In this document: positions 55,536 through 63,939 of the stretch, in pieces | Layout: each line of letters opens with the position of its first letter | Position numbering within the stretch: the stretch's first letter is position 1 | Source: Carboxylicivirga mesophila | GTDB lineage: Bacteria > Bacteroidota > Bacteroidia > Bacteroidales > Marinilabiliaceae | NCBI RefSeq assembly: GCF_018271975.1 | Contig: NZ_JAGUCN010000015.1 | Coordinates: 62,001-126,000 of the forward strand | Direction of reading: 5' to 3' | Length of the DNA stretch: 64,000 nt | The notes under the pieces: model-generated | What the model saw: only the letters and a program-made list of their open reading frames with translations | The model's database searches: none | What the model was told of the DNA's origin: nothing | Position numbers and translations under genes: made by a program

Positions 55536-56003
55536 TTAAGCATTGAAGTGATACAAGAAAACAATCTCGCCTTCGTAGGCTGGTTTTCTGCTACCTTCAA
55601 TTTCCAACTTAATACCAATATTCGCTCGTGTTACACCACGCAGGTTGACAGCATTATTAACTTTAGCATGCAAGCGTACCTTGCTGTTAACCAATACAGG
55701 GGCATTAAATTTCAATTTTTCAATCCCGTAATTAACCTGCATCTTAAGATTTTGAACATCTACAATCTGATTCCATAAGTGTGGTAAGATAGAAACAGTT
55801 AAATATCCGTGTGCAATAGTATTTCCAAACGGCGACTCGTTCTTCGCTTTTTCAACATCGGTATGTATCCACTGATGATCTAATGTTGCATCGGCAAAAA
55901 GATTGATTTGCTCTTGAGTAAATTCATGATAATCAGAAATTCCAAGGTCACTACCTATTAACTTTTCTAATTCGTCAAAACTCTTAATAACTACTTTACT
56001 CAT
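55536..56003 (-). CDS. MaoC-family (R)-specific enoyl-CoA hydratase-like protein
   Basis: A 155-residue hot-dog-fold protein. The catalytic hydratase-2 motif is intact: FADATLDHQWIHTDVEKA (Asp and His, about 48-66) followed by SPFGNTIAHGYLTVSILP (about 70-87). The family hydrates trans-2-enoyl-CoA to (R)-3-hydroxyacyl-CoA; the substrate is uncertain. It is cytosolic. The ATG overlaps the stop codon of a small Cys-pair reading frame (ATGAGTAA), and the only good promoter match (complement of 56226-56233) lies before that small gene. They therefore form one transcript, and translation of maoC may depend on the upstream frame. Confidence 0.92.
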   Translation of the reverse strand: MSKVVIKSFDELEKLIGSDLGISDYHEFTQEQINLFADATLDHQWIHTDVEKAKNESPFGNTIAHGYLTVSILPHLWNQIVDVQNLKMQVNYGIEKLKFNAPVLVNSKVRLHAKVNNAVNLRGVTRANIGIKLEIEGSRKPAYEGEIVFLYHFNA

Positions 56004-56200
56004 CGTCTAATTGTTTTTTATTTGAAGCCGCTAAGATAAAATATTTCAACAAAGCTGCATAATCTGCTTCAACAATGGCAATTTCACACATAGGACAAAT
56101 AGCGGCCATATCCGAAAACGTTTGCAAATCAGGTTTTTGAATAAAACGCTAAAGTAACTTCAATCTTAAAACGTGCTAAATCAGCACTACTAAAATCCAT
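55996..56200 (-). pseudogene. Small Cys-pair gene upstream of maoC, split by a one-base frameshift
   Basis: Reading minus-strand from the ATG at 56200 gives 23 residues (MDFSSADLARFKIEVTLAFYSKT) and a stop at 56129-56131. The next frame continues to a stop at 55996-55998 and contains a CPMC cysteine pair; its own ATG is at 56109, giving 37 residues. Removing one T from the TTTT at 56143-56146 joins both into a 67-residue protein. A TATCTTTG -7 element lies 26 bases upstream (56226-56233), and the last codons overlap the maoC ATG. Options are a recent pseudogene, programmed frameshifting, a sequencing error, or two short peptides. I do not recognise the family. Confidence 0.55.
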
Positions 56201-56367
56201 ATATCACTTATATCAAGCATCTTAACAAAGATAAAACTATAGAATTAGCCGACATATGAAGAAAAACAACCCACTATACACATCGCTTAAGACTTACGGT
56301 ATTCGTAAATTGCATAGGTGTAATTACATGACTTTATAATGGCCAACTATAGATTAAAACTTATAAA
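56201..56367. other. Rest of the 56004-56367 gap before the GH31 gene
   Basis: It contains the -7 element at 56226-56233 on the minus strand. No plus-strand TAnnTTTG was found before the GH31 gene, so the promoter of the glucan-enzyme pair is not visible. Confidence 0.4.
56226..56233 (-). promoter_or_regulatory. -7 element of the small gene-maoC transcript
   Basis: The complement TATCTTTG is a TAnnTTTG match 26 bases before the ATG at 56200. No other candidate lies nearer to maoC. Confidence 0.5.
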
Positions 56368-58794
56368 ATGCATAATAAAACTCCACTGATAGGATTATTC
56401 CTGTTCCTCGCAAGCAGCATTAGTTTATTGGCTCAATCGAATGAGCGCGTGTTTGTTTCGGCAAACTACGAGAATAATGTACTATGTATAAATGTGAGTG
56501 ATGGTTTGATCGCATTGACTCCGTTTACCCAATACAGCATGGAAGTCACTTTCAGAGCCAATGCAGATGAGCAACTCTTTCCCTCGCACGCCATTGCGCC
56601 CAAGAACCTTCCAGTGGAAGCTACTTATACCGAAACGGAACAAACCATTAAGCTTTCAACGGGTAAACTAAGTGCATTGATAAATAAAGCACCTTTCTCC
56701 ATTAGTTATTATTATATCGAAAAGAGAATCCTTGACGAAGAGGCAGGTTACTTCGCCGACAGTGTCAAGCAGGGCTTTCGTTTCAAGCTGATGCCAGATG
56801 AACTAATGATGGGTGGTGGCGAAAGAGCTCTGGGTATGAATCGACGCGGTAATAAGCTCCAATTATATAACAGAGCCAGCTATGGTTATCAAACACATGC
56901 CGAGCTGATGTACTATTCTATGCCACTCCTCATTTCGTCAAACAAGTATATGCTAGGTTTTGACAATGGAGCCAGCGGATGGCTTGATATTGGCAAAACA
57001 GAAAGTGACGTACTGCAGTTTGATGCGGTTGGAGGCCGTATGAGTTACTTTATTGTTGCTGCTGATAGCTGGCCGGATTTGAATTACAACTTTACTCAAT
57101 TAACCGGTCATCAGCCAATGTTGCCACGATGGGCTTTAGGTAATATTTCCTCGCGCATGGGCTACCACTCACAGCAAGAGGTTGAAACCGTTATTGATTT
57201 ATATCAGAAAGACGATATCCCATTAGATGGCATTGTATTGGATTTGTATTGGTTCGGTCCGGATGTTACAGGCCATATGGGTAACCTGGAGTGGCATCGT
57301 GATTCATTTCCTGAGCCAGAGAAAATGCTTGAAAACAATAAGTCCAAGGGTATTAATACAGTGCTCATTACGGAACCATTCATCCTTAAAAACAGTGGCA
57401 AGTACAAAGAATGTGCAGAGCAGCAATTATTGGGAACCGATTCCCTTGGTAATCCTTATATTTTTGACTTTTTCTTTGGCACAACAGCATTACTTGACAT
57501 ATTTAAGCCCGAAACACAACATTGGTTCTGGGGCATTTACAAAAAGCATACACTGAGTGGCGTTGATGGCTGGTGGGGCGATTTGGGCGAACCAGAAGTT
57601 CATCCCGATGATCTTATGCATGTCAATGGTCGTGCCGATGAAGTACATAACTTGTATGGACATGAATGGGCTAAAACTATTTATAAAGGATATCAGCAAG
57701 ACTTTCCGGATAATCGGCCGGTTATTCTGATGCGCGCGGGCTTTATTGGCTCCCAGCGTTACGGTCTGGTGCCCTGGTCGGGTGATGTGAGCCGCTCATG
57801 GGGGGGATTACAATCGCAGGTTGAAATTGCTCTGCAAATGGGCATGCAAGGTTTGGCCTATATGCATTCTGATTTAGGTGGTTTTGCCGGTGACTACAAG
57901 GATTCTGAACTTTATACACGATGGCTGCAATATGGGGTGTTTCAACCCATTTATCGAACACACGCCCAGGAAGATGTACCTCCTGAACCTGTTTTCTGGG
58001 ATGACACCACCAAAGCTGGTGTCCGCGATTTCATTCGCTTACGTTATCAACTTACGCCCTACCTTTACACCTTGATGTATGAAAACACGGTAAAGGGATG
58101 GCCACTGATGCGCCCCCTGTTTTACATCGAAGACAATCCTGAGTTGTACAATGAAACCAAAACCTACTTATGGGGAGACAACTTCCTGGTATCACCAGTG
58201 GTTGAAAAAGGTCTTAAATCGCAATCGGTATATTTGCCTAAGGGACATAACTGGTTCAATTTCTTTACGGATGAAAAGTTTGAAGGTGGCCAAACAGTAA
58301 ATGTTGCGACCGATATTTCAACGCTACCGGTATTTATTAAGGCGGGCTCGTTTATTCCGATGGTGCCTGTTTACAACAACATGACTGAGTACACGAGTGA
58401 GCACCTCATACTGCACTATTACCACGATCCTTCGATAAAAACGAGTACCGGCCAGATGTATGAAGACGATGGTAAAACGAAAGATAGCTATGCTTTAAAT
58501 AAATACGAGGTTTTGAACTTTGAAGCTAGTCATCAGGGCAGCTTGCAGCTAACGATAAAACCCGAAGGCTATTATTACGAAGGAAAACCTGATGGCCGGC
58601 ACATTGAGCTGATTATTCATAACTATTCTCATAAACCCAGAAACATCACCGTTAACGGCAATAAGATCAAAATCACAAAATCAAGCAATAAACTAAGCAC
58701 TCGAAAAGGAGGAGCATATTATAATCTTCAGACTAAACAGCTGCACATCAATTCTGAAATGAGCAAAGAAGTATTAAAAGTATTAATCGATTAA
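56368..58794 (+). CDS. Glycoside hydrolase family 31 (alpha-glucosidase-like), exported
   Basis: An 808-residue retaining alpha-glycosidase with a signal peptide (LIGLFLFLASSISLLAQ), so it is periplasmic or surface-exposed. An N-terminal beta-sandwich precedes the TIM barrel. The nucleophile is Asp405 in WWGDLGEPE (the family usually has W-x-D-x-x-E-P) and the acid/base is Asp473 in WSGDVSRSW. The distal beta-domains carry YLPKGHNWFNFFTDEKFEGG. The likely substrate is alpha-1,4-linked glucan or maltodextrin. The next gene, a GH13 lipoprotein, starts 9 bases on, so the pair acts on starch-like glucans. No SusCD pair or regulator is adjacent. Confidence 0.94.
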   Translation: MHNKTPLIGLFLFLASSISLLAQSNERVFVSANYENNVLCINVSDGLIALTPFTQYSMEVTFRANADEQLFPSHAIAPKNLPVEATYTETEQTIKLSTGKLSALINKAPFSISYYYIEKRILDEEAGYFADSVKQGFRFKLMPDELMMGGGERALGMNRRGNKLQLYNRASYGYQTHAELMYYSMPLLISSNKYMLGFDNGASGWLDIGKTESDVLQFDAVGGRMSYFIVAADSWPDLNYNFTQLTGHQPMLPRWALGNISSRMGYHSQQEVETVIDLYQKDDIPLDGIVLDLYWFGPDVTGHMGNLEWHRDSFPEPEKMLENNKSKGINTVLITEPFILKNSGKYKECAEQQLLGTDSLGNPYIFDFFFGTTALLDIFKPETQHWFWGIYKKHTLSGVDGWWGDLGEPEVHPDDLMHVNGRADEVHNLYGHEWAKTIYKGYQQDFPDNRPVILMRAGFIGSQRYGLVPWSGDVSRSWGGLQSQVEIALQMGMQGLAYMHSDLGGFAGDYKDSELYTRWLQYGVFQPIYRTHAQEDVPPEPVFWDDTTKAGVRDFIRLRYQLTPYLYTLMYENTVKGWPLMRPLFYIEDNPELYNETKTYLWGDNFLVSPVVEKGLKSQSVYLPKGHNWFNFFTDEKFEGGQTVNVATDISTLPVFIKAGSFIPMVPVYNNMTEYTSEHLILHYYHDPSIKTSTGQMYEDDGKTKDSYALNKYEVLNFEASHQGSLQLTIKPEGYYYEGKPDGRHIELIIHNYSHKPRNITVNGNKIKITKSSNKLSTRKGGAYYNLQTKQLHINSEMSKEVLKVLID

Positions 58795-58803
58795 TTTAAA
58801 CAT

Positions 58804-60663
58804 ATGCACAGATTATTAGCGATATGCGCATTGGCACTGGCAACATTAGCCTGCCAGCAACAAAAACCATCAGAAAGCAAGGAAACAACAGAACACAAAA
58901 CTGTTGTTTACCAGGTTTTCACCCGACTCTTTGGCAATACAATCACAACTAACAAGGCTTGGGGAACAATAGAGGAAAATGGTGTTGGCAAATTCAGCGA
59001 CTTCACCGACAAAGCCCTTTCTGAGCTAAAAGACCTTGGCATTACCCACATTTGGTACACAGGCGTGCCACATCATGCGGTTATCAATGACTATAAAGCT
59101 TATGGCATATCAAATGATGACCCTGATGTAGTAAAAGGTCGGGCTGGCTCACCCTATGCTGTTAAGGACTACTACAATGTGAATCCTGACCTGGCTGAAA
59201 ATCCAGCGAACCGTCTGGAAGAATTCAAAGCCTTAATTGACCGTACACACCAGCACGGCATGAAAGTATTGATAGATATTGTACCCAACCATGTTGCCAG
59301 GCATTACGAAGGCAAAAATAATCAGGCAGGTGTATTGGATTTTGGAGCACAAGATGACACTTCTGTGGCATATGCTGTAAATAATAACTTCTACTACATC
59401 CCCGGTGAGTCATTTAAAGTACCAGATCCTGAAAATAACTACCAGCCGCTGGGTGGAGAAGTACATCCATTAGCCGATGGGCAGTTTGATGAAAATCCTG
59501 CCAAGTGGACCGGGAATGGCTCCAGACTGGCACAACCAGGTTTTCATGATTGGTATGAAACCGTTAAAATTAACTATGGTGTGCGCCCAGATGGCACAAA
59601 AGATTTCCCGGAGTTACCGGAAGGCTATGAACAGAAGGACTATAAAGCACACTATGCATTCTGGCAAAATAAAACCTTACCCGATTCATGGCTAAAGTTC
59701 CGTGATATTGCCTTGTACTGGACCGAACTGGGTGTTGATGGCTTTCGATTTGACATGGCAGAAATGGTGCCCGTTGAGTTTTGGAGTTTTATGAATTCTT
59801 CCATCAAAATGGCTAATGAAGATGCTTTTCTGCTGGCTGAAGTCTACAATCCTTCATTGTATCGTGATTACATCCACAAAGGTAAAATGGATTACTTGTA
59901 TGATAAAGTAGAACTATACGATACGCTTAAACACATTATGCAGGGGCATGGCTTAACCGATAACCTGCCTGCTATACAAAATGGCTTGAAAGACATCGAA
60001 CATCACATGCTTCACTTCCTCGAAAACCATGACGAACAGCGTATTGCAAGCCCTGAATTCGCAGGCGATGCAAAAAAAGGGATGCCAGCCATGGTTGTTT
60101 CAACTACCATCAGTACAGCCCCGACAATGATCTATTTTGGACAGGAAGTAGGCGAACCAGGTGCTGAGGATGCAGGATTTGGCAGTCATAGCCGCACAAG
60201 TATTTTCGATTACATAGGTGTACCACATCATCAGCGCTGGATGAACAATGGTGCTTTCGATGGAGGTCAGCTTTCAAATGAAGAAAAGAAACTGAGAGAT
60301 TTCTATAAACGCCTACTGACTTTCTCGGTAAAAAGTCCGGCACTCATGGGTGAATACGAAGAGATTCACACCGTTAATCGTTCGCAATCGGAGAACTATA
60401 ACGATAAGGTTTTTAGCTTCGTGCGCTGGTGCGATACAGAGCAACTAATCATCTGCTCAAACTTTCAACCAAATGACTCGCAACACTTTCAACTTACGAT
60501 ACCTGCAGAAATAATTAAGCAATGGCAGCTCCCTGATGGAGAATACCAACTGACTGACCAACTGTATGGCAGTACAAATCAGCTATTCGTTGAGGATGGT
60601 GAGGGTACGATAGATATCCATACCGAACCACTCGCTTCATTTATTTATAAAATCGACAACTAG
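58804..60663 (+). CDS. GH13 alpha-amylase-family lipoprotein
   Basis: A 619-residue GH13 enzyme with a lipoprotein signal (LLAICALALATLAC, acceptor Cys17). Four conserved regions are visible: VLIDIVPNHV (about 158), DGFRFDMAEM with nucleophile Asp317, LLAEVYNPS with acid/base Glu346, and LENHDEQR with Asp410. The C-terminal beta-domain ends in LASFIYKID. It should hydrolyse alpha-1,4-glucans at the cell surface or in the periplasm, together with the GH31 enzyme encoded 9 bases upstream. An insert with Asp- and Asn-rich residues (about 180-260) resembles the cyclomaltodextrinase-like Bacteroidota members, but the exact subfamily is uncertain. A strong terminator follows. Confidence 0.93.
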   Translation: MHRLLAICALALATLACQQQKPSESKETTEHKTVVYQVFTRLFGNTITTNKAWGTIEENGVGKFSDFTDKALSELKDLGITHIWYTGVPHHAVINDYKAYGISNDDPDVVKGRAGSPYAVKDYYNVNPDLAENPANRLEEFKALIDRTHQHGMKVLIDIVPNHVARHYEGKNNQAGVLDFGAQDDTSVAYAVNNNFYYIPGESFKVPDPENNYQPLGGEVHPLADGQFDENPAKWTGNGSRLAQPGFHDWYETVKINYGVRPDGTKDFPELPEGYEQKDYKAHYAFWQNKTLPDSWLKFRDIALYWTELGVDGFRFDMAEMVPVEFWSFMNSSIKMANEDAFLLAEVYNPSLYRDYIHKGKMDYLYDKVELYDTLKHIMQGHGLTDNLPAIQNGLKDIEHHMLHFLENHDEQRIASPEFAGDAKKGMPAMVVSTTISTAPTMIYFGQEVGEPGAEDAGFGSHSRTSIFDYIGVPHHQRWMNNGAFDGGQLSNEEKKLRDFYKRLLTFSVKSPALMGEYEEIHTVNRSQSENYNDKVFSFVRWCDTEQLIICSNFQPNDSQHFQLTIPAEIIKQWQLPDGEYQLTDQLYGSTNQLFVEDGEGTIDIHTEPLASFIYKIDN

Positions 60664-60670
60664 ATAGCAT

Positions 60671-60706
60671 AACCGGTGACGCTTCAAGCAAGGTCACCGG
60701 TTTTTT
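60671..60706 (+). terminator. Intrinsic terminator after the GH13 gene
   Basis: AACCGGTGAC (60671-60680) pairs with GTCACCGGTT (60693-60702), followed by Ts. Confidence 0.88.
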
Positions 60707-60731
60707 GTTTATCACTTTTATTCCAAAGCCC

Positions 60732-60761
60732 TTTGGGATACTGCGATTTCATATACCTTTA
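60732..60761 (+). promoter_or_regulatory. Promoter of the hemolysin III gene
   Basis: TTTG (60732-60735), 18 bases, then TACCTTTA (60754-60761), one mismatch from TAnnTTTG. It supports the ATG at 60771 over the in-frame ATG at 60705. Confidence 0.55.
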
Positions 60762-60770
60762 CAACAAAAA

Positions 60771-61400
60771 ATGCAAGTTAAACCTTCCACCTACAGCCCA
60801 CTTGAGGAAAAGCTAAACATATACAGTCACCTGGCTGGCATAATACTAGGCTTGGTAGCATTAATCTTTCTATTATTTAAAGCCACCGACACTTTATCAT
60901 TCATTGTTTACATTAGCTATGGTGCATGCATTATTGCGCTTTTTACAGCTTCTACTTTATATCACTCCGAGAAGGATGCCATTCGACGAGCACGGCTAAA
61001 GGTATTCGACCATTGTGCCATCTATTTTATGATAGCAGGCTCCTATATTCCGTTTCTGACACTTGGCATAGGCACAAGTTGGGCCTGGTGGCTTTTGGCC
61101 GGTGTTTGGCTATTAGCCATTTCCGGAAGTATACTTAAGCTGTTTTATGCAGGTCGCTTTCAAATTCTCTCAACCATTAGCTATGTACTGCTGGGCTGGA
61201 TTGTTGTAGTGGCTATTAAACCGCTAATAGCCGCATTAAGTACGCCAGCTCTGACCTGGCTGGCACTGGGAGGTGCCTTTTATACCTTGGGTGCTGTTTT
61301 ATACCAGATTAAGCGCATTCCTTTTAATCATGCCATTTTTCATGCATTTGTATTATTAGGTGCCTATGCTCATTTCCATGCTATCTACTGGCATATCTGA
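60771..61400 (+). CDS. Hemolysin III / PAQR-family membrane protein
   Basis: A 209-residue protein with seven hydrophobic helices. I use the ATG at 60771, because the longer form from 60705 would overlap the promoter and add residues unlike the family's start. Family landmarks are SPLEEKLNIYSHLAGI at the N-terminus, STLYHSEKDAIRRARLKVFDH near 73 (Ser, His and Asp of the PAQR metal site), and NHAIFHAFVLLGAYAHFHAI at the C-terminus with the paired His. Despite its name, a haemolytic role is unlikely; bacterial members are linked with membrane homeostasis. It is convergent with the TIGR01777 gene: the stop codons are adjacent. Confidence 0.9.
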   Translation: MQVKPSTYSPLEEKLNIYSHLAGIILGLVALIFLLFKATDTLSFIVYISYGACIIALFTASTLYHSEKDAIRRARLKVFDHCAIYFMIAGSYIPFLTLGIGTSWAWWLLAGVWLLAISGSILKLFYAGRFQILSTISYVLLGWIVVVAIKPLIAALSTPALTWLALGGAFYTLGAVLYQIKRIPFNHAIFHAFVLLGAYAHFHAIYWHI

Positions 61401-61414
61401 TTAGCAAATCAGAT
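61395..61414. repeat. Hairpin across two convergent stop codons
   Basis: ATCTGATT (61395-61402) pairs with AATCAGAT (61407-61414). It contains the stop of the hemolysin III gene (61398-61400) and that of the epimerase gene (61401-61403). No T-run follows, so termination here is uncertain. Confidence 0.4.
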
Positions 61415-62291
61415 CGTCAAGCACTGCCTCAAAGGTTGGAAACTCAAAATGGAAGCCATCCTTCTCAAGTCTTTTAGGTAACACTTTCTGCCCAACCAGC
61501 AAGGCATTTGCCCCTTCCCCAAACATCACTCTCAACAGTTTTTCAGGAATGGCTGGCAACACCGACTTTCTGGTACGTTCTTTAATGGCCTCGGTTATTT
61601 CCAGATTCGACAGCATTTGTGGTGCAACTAAATTATAAATCCCATTTGATGCCTCTCGCCTGATAAGATACCAGAAAGCACTTAACACATCATTTAGATG
61701 GATAAACGGGAAAACCTGGTGACCATCGCCCAGCCTGGCCCCTAATCCAAACTTAAATGGTTTAAGCATCCGAGGAAACGCACCGCCTTCATTGCCCAAA
61801 ACGACCCCTAGCCGAACAATACACAGTCGCACATCTGTCAAAGACTGAACTTTATAAGCTTCAGCCTCCCACTGCTTACACACATCACCTAGAAAATCAT
61901 TGGCATAGTTGGTCGAAAACTCATCATGCACCTCAAAACTGTCATAAATCCCAACCGCTGATGCTGTTATGATAATTTCAGGCGAAGTTTCCATGTGGTG
62001 AATAGCATCCACCAGCACATTTGTTGTATTAATACGACTGTTTAGTATCTCTCGCTTGTAGTTGGGTGTCCATTTTTTAGCGGCAATAGGGGCTCCAGCC
62101 AGATTTATAACAACCGAGCACCCATTTAACAACGTTTTGAGCTGTGATTTTTTGCTTTTAAAATGCTGTCGCTTCAAGCGCACAACAGTATAGCCATTGC
62201 ATTCAAGAAAATTACTCAATGCATTACCTATAAAACCTGTGGCACCACTTATTGCAATCTTATTATCTATTCGCCCCTGAGGCATAATCAT
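61401..62291 (-). CDS. TIGR01777-family NAD(P)-dependent epimerase/dehydratase
   Basis: A 296-residue extended short-chain dehydrogenase of the YfcH/SulA-like group. The Rossmann motif is ISGATGFIGNAL (about 14-25), VINLAGAPIAAKKWTPNYKREILNSR (about 62-87) is the family hallmark, and the C-terminal domain (VLPAIPEKLLRVMFGEGANALL, DUF1731) is complete. The active-site Tyr is not evident in the usual YxxxK form. The substrate is unknown across the family. Start codons at 62291 and 62285 are both possible. It is the last gene of the folP-cdaA run, 27 bases after cdaA. Confidence 0.9.
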   Translation of the reverse strand: MIMPQGRIDNKIAISGATGFIGNALSNFLECNGYTVVRLKRQHFKSKKSQLKTLLNGCSVVINLAGAPIAAKKWTPNYKREILNSRINTTNVLVDAIHHMETSPEIIITASAVGIYDSFEVHDEFSTNYANDFLGDVCKQWEAEAYKVQSLTDVRLCIVRLGVVLGNEGGAFPRMLKPFKFGLGARLGDGHQVFPFIHLNDVLSAFWYLIRREASNGIYNLVAPQMLSNLEITEAIKERTRKSVLPAIPEKLLRVMFGEGANALLVGQKVLPKRLEKDGFHFEFPTFEAVLDDLIC

Positions 62292-62318
62292 CTAGTTTAT
62301 CAAGTTAACCTATAGCTA

Positions 62319-63086
62319 TCAGGATTTATTCAGGAATTCCTGCAACTCTTCACCACTCACTCCCATCTCCATTTGCCCTTTACTAAAAAACGAAATACGT
62401 CCGGTTTCTTCCGACACTACAATAGCATGAGCATCTGTAGCTTCTGTGATACCCATGGCTGCTCGGTGCCTTAAACCAACACGCTTAGGAAGATCTGTAT
62501 TTTGAGAAACAGGCAGAATACAACCTGCTGCTTTTATCTTGTTACCGGTAATAATAACAGCTCCATCGTGCAGTGGGCTGTTTTTGAAAAAAATATTCTC
62601 CAACAACTGCGAAGATATAACGCCATTTATTAACTCACCGGTCTGCACATAATCAAGTAATTCTGAATCCTTAGTGATTACAATCAGAGCACCGGTTTTG
62701 GTTTTTGCCAATGACAAACAAGCTCGCACAACTGGCTTATTGTAGATCGACATCATCCCCTTTGATTGCGACATAAACACCTTATCCATTGAAAACCGGG
62801 TAGTTACATTGTACCTCGAACCAAGTAACAGAAGGAAGCGTCTGATCTCTTGCTGGAAAACGACTATGAAGGCCACTACCCCCACGTTTACAATGTTGTC
62901 GAGAATGGTGGATGACAACTCCATACCAAATGTTTTGATAAGTATCCAAAACACGATAAAGGCAAAAATACCCAGCATGATATACAATGCCACTGTTCCT
63001 TTGATCAACTTATAGATGCGAAACATCAGGTAAGCAACCAAAACAATGTCGACCAAATCGATAAATCGTATATCCAGAAAAGTCAT
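62319..63086 (-). CDS. cdaA: Diadenylate cyclase CdaA
   Basis: A 255-residue membrane enzyme that makes the second messenger c-di-AMP from two ATP. Two to three N-terminal helices (about 8-25, 32-50 and 60-77) precede the DAC domain. Both signature motifs are intact: DGA (174-176, in PLHDGAVIITGN) and RHR (206-208, in VGLRHRAAMGITEATDA). c-di-AMP governs potassium and osmolyte balance and envelope integrity. The usual Firmicutes partners cdaR (ybbR) and glmM are absent; instead cdaA follows folP by 7 bases, the common Bacteroidota arrangement. Confidence 0.96.
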   Translation of the reverse strand: MTFLDIRFIDLVDIVLVAYLMFRIYKLIKGTVALYIMLGIFAFIVFWILIKTFGMELSSTILDNIVNVGVVAFIVVFQQEIRRFLLLLGSRYNVTTRFSMDKVFMSQSKGMMSIYNKPVVRACLSLAKTKTGALIVITKDSELLDYVQTGELINGVISSQLLENIFFKNSPLHDGAVIITGNKIKAAGCILPVSQNTDLPKRVGLRHRAAMGITEATDAHAIVVSEETGRISFFSKGQMEMGVSGEELQEFLNKS

Positions 63087-63093
63087 TGAATAA

Positions 63094-63939
63094 TCAGGCT
63101 TTTGTAAGTTGACGCACTAAATTAATACATTCTACGGCTTCTTTGACATCATGCACTCTTAAAATGTTGGCTCCATTCAATAATGCTACAGTATTCAGAG
63201 CAGTTGTTCCGTTTAAAGCGTCTTCAGGCACCACATCAAGCAACTTGTATATCATTGACTTACGAGAGACACCCACCAACATGGGCAATCCAAATAGTTC
63301 AAACTGTTTTAGCTCTCTTAATAATTCATAATTGTGTGCAAGCGTTTTGCCAAAGCCAAACCCTAAATCAAGAATTATATCTTTAATCCCACAAAATCTT
63401 GCCTGCTTGACTTGCTTGGCAAAAAACAGGCTGATATCGCCAATCAGGTTATTGTAGGTAGGATTCATTTGCATATTTTGAGGTGTGCCTTGCATATGCA
63501 TCAAAATATATGGTACACCCAACTCCCCGATTGCTTCAAACATCTTTTCATCCATCATTCCGCCTGAAATATCGTTGATAATATCAACTTCAAAATCATT
63601 TACTGCCATGCGACTAACTGAGGCACGGAATGTATCTAGCGAAATGATTGCATCAGGAAAACGCTTACGAACCCAGGAAAGAGATTGCGTCAATCGACTT
63701 ATTTCCTCCTGCTCTGAAACATGCATGGCACCCGGGCGCGACGAATAGGCACCAATATCGATTATATCGCCACCCTCATCTATAATATGCTCACAGCGTT
63801 CTATTATTTCCTTCTCCAATTGATACTTTCCTCCATCAAAAAATGAATCAGGAGTAATATTTAAAATGCCCATTGCCAATGGCTTATCCAGAGACACAAG
63901 CTCACCTTTTATATTGATAACATGACTTTTACCCGACAT
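63094..63939 (-). CDS. folP: Dihydropteroate synthase
   Basis: Condenses pABA with 6-hydroxymethyl-dihydropterin pyrophosphate in folate synthesis; it is the target of sulfonamides. The 281 residues form the TIM barrel with MGILNITPDSFFDGGKY (about 23-39), DIGAYSSRPGA (about 60-70), DIINDISGG, ILMHMQGTPQNMQ, DLGFGFGKT and GVSRKSMIYKLL. It is cytosolic and the first gene of the folP-cdaA-epimerase run on the minus strand. The 61 bases from its ATG to the window end show no clear TAnnTTTG. Confidence 0.97.
   Translation of the reverse strand: MSGKSHVINIKGELVSLDKPLAMGILNITPDSFFDGGKYQLEKEIIERCEHIIDEGGDIIDIGAYSSRPGAMHVSEQEEISRLTQSLSWVRKRFPDAIISLDTFRASVSRMAVNDFEVDIINDISGGMMDEKMFEAIGELGVPYILMHMQGTPQNMQMNPTYNNLIGDISLFFAKQVKQARFCGIKDIILDLGFGFGKTLAHNYELLRELKQFELFGLPMLVGVSRKSMIYKLLDVVPEDALNGTTALNTVALLNGANILRVHDVKEAVECINLVRQLTKA

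Noticed and set aside
60705-60770. Hemolysin III start at 60705
   Set aside because: It begins inside the terminator T-run and spans a promoter-like sequence; the family start is at 60771.
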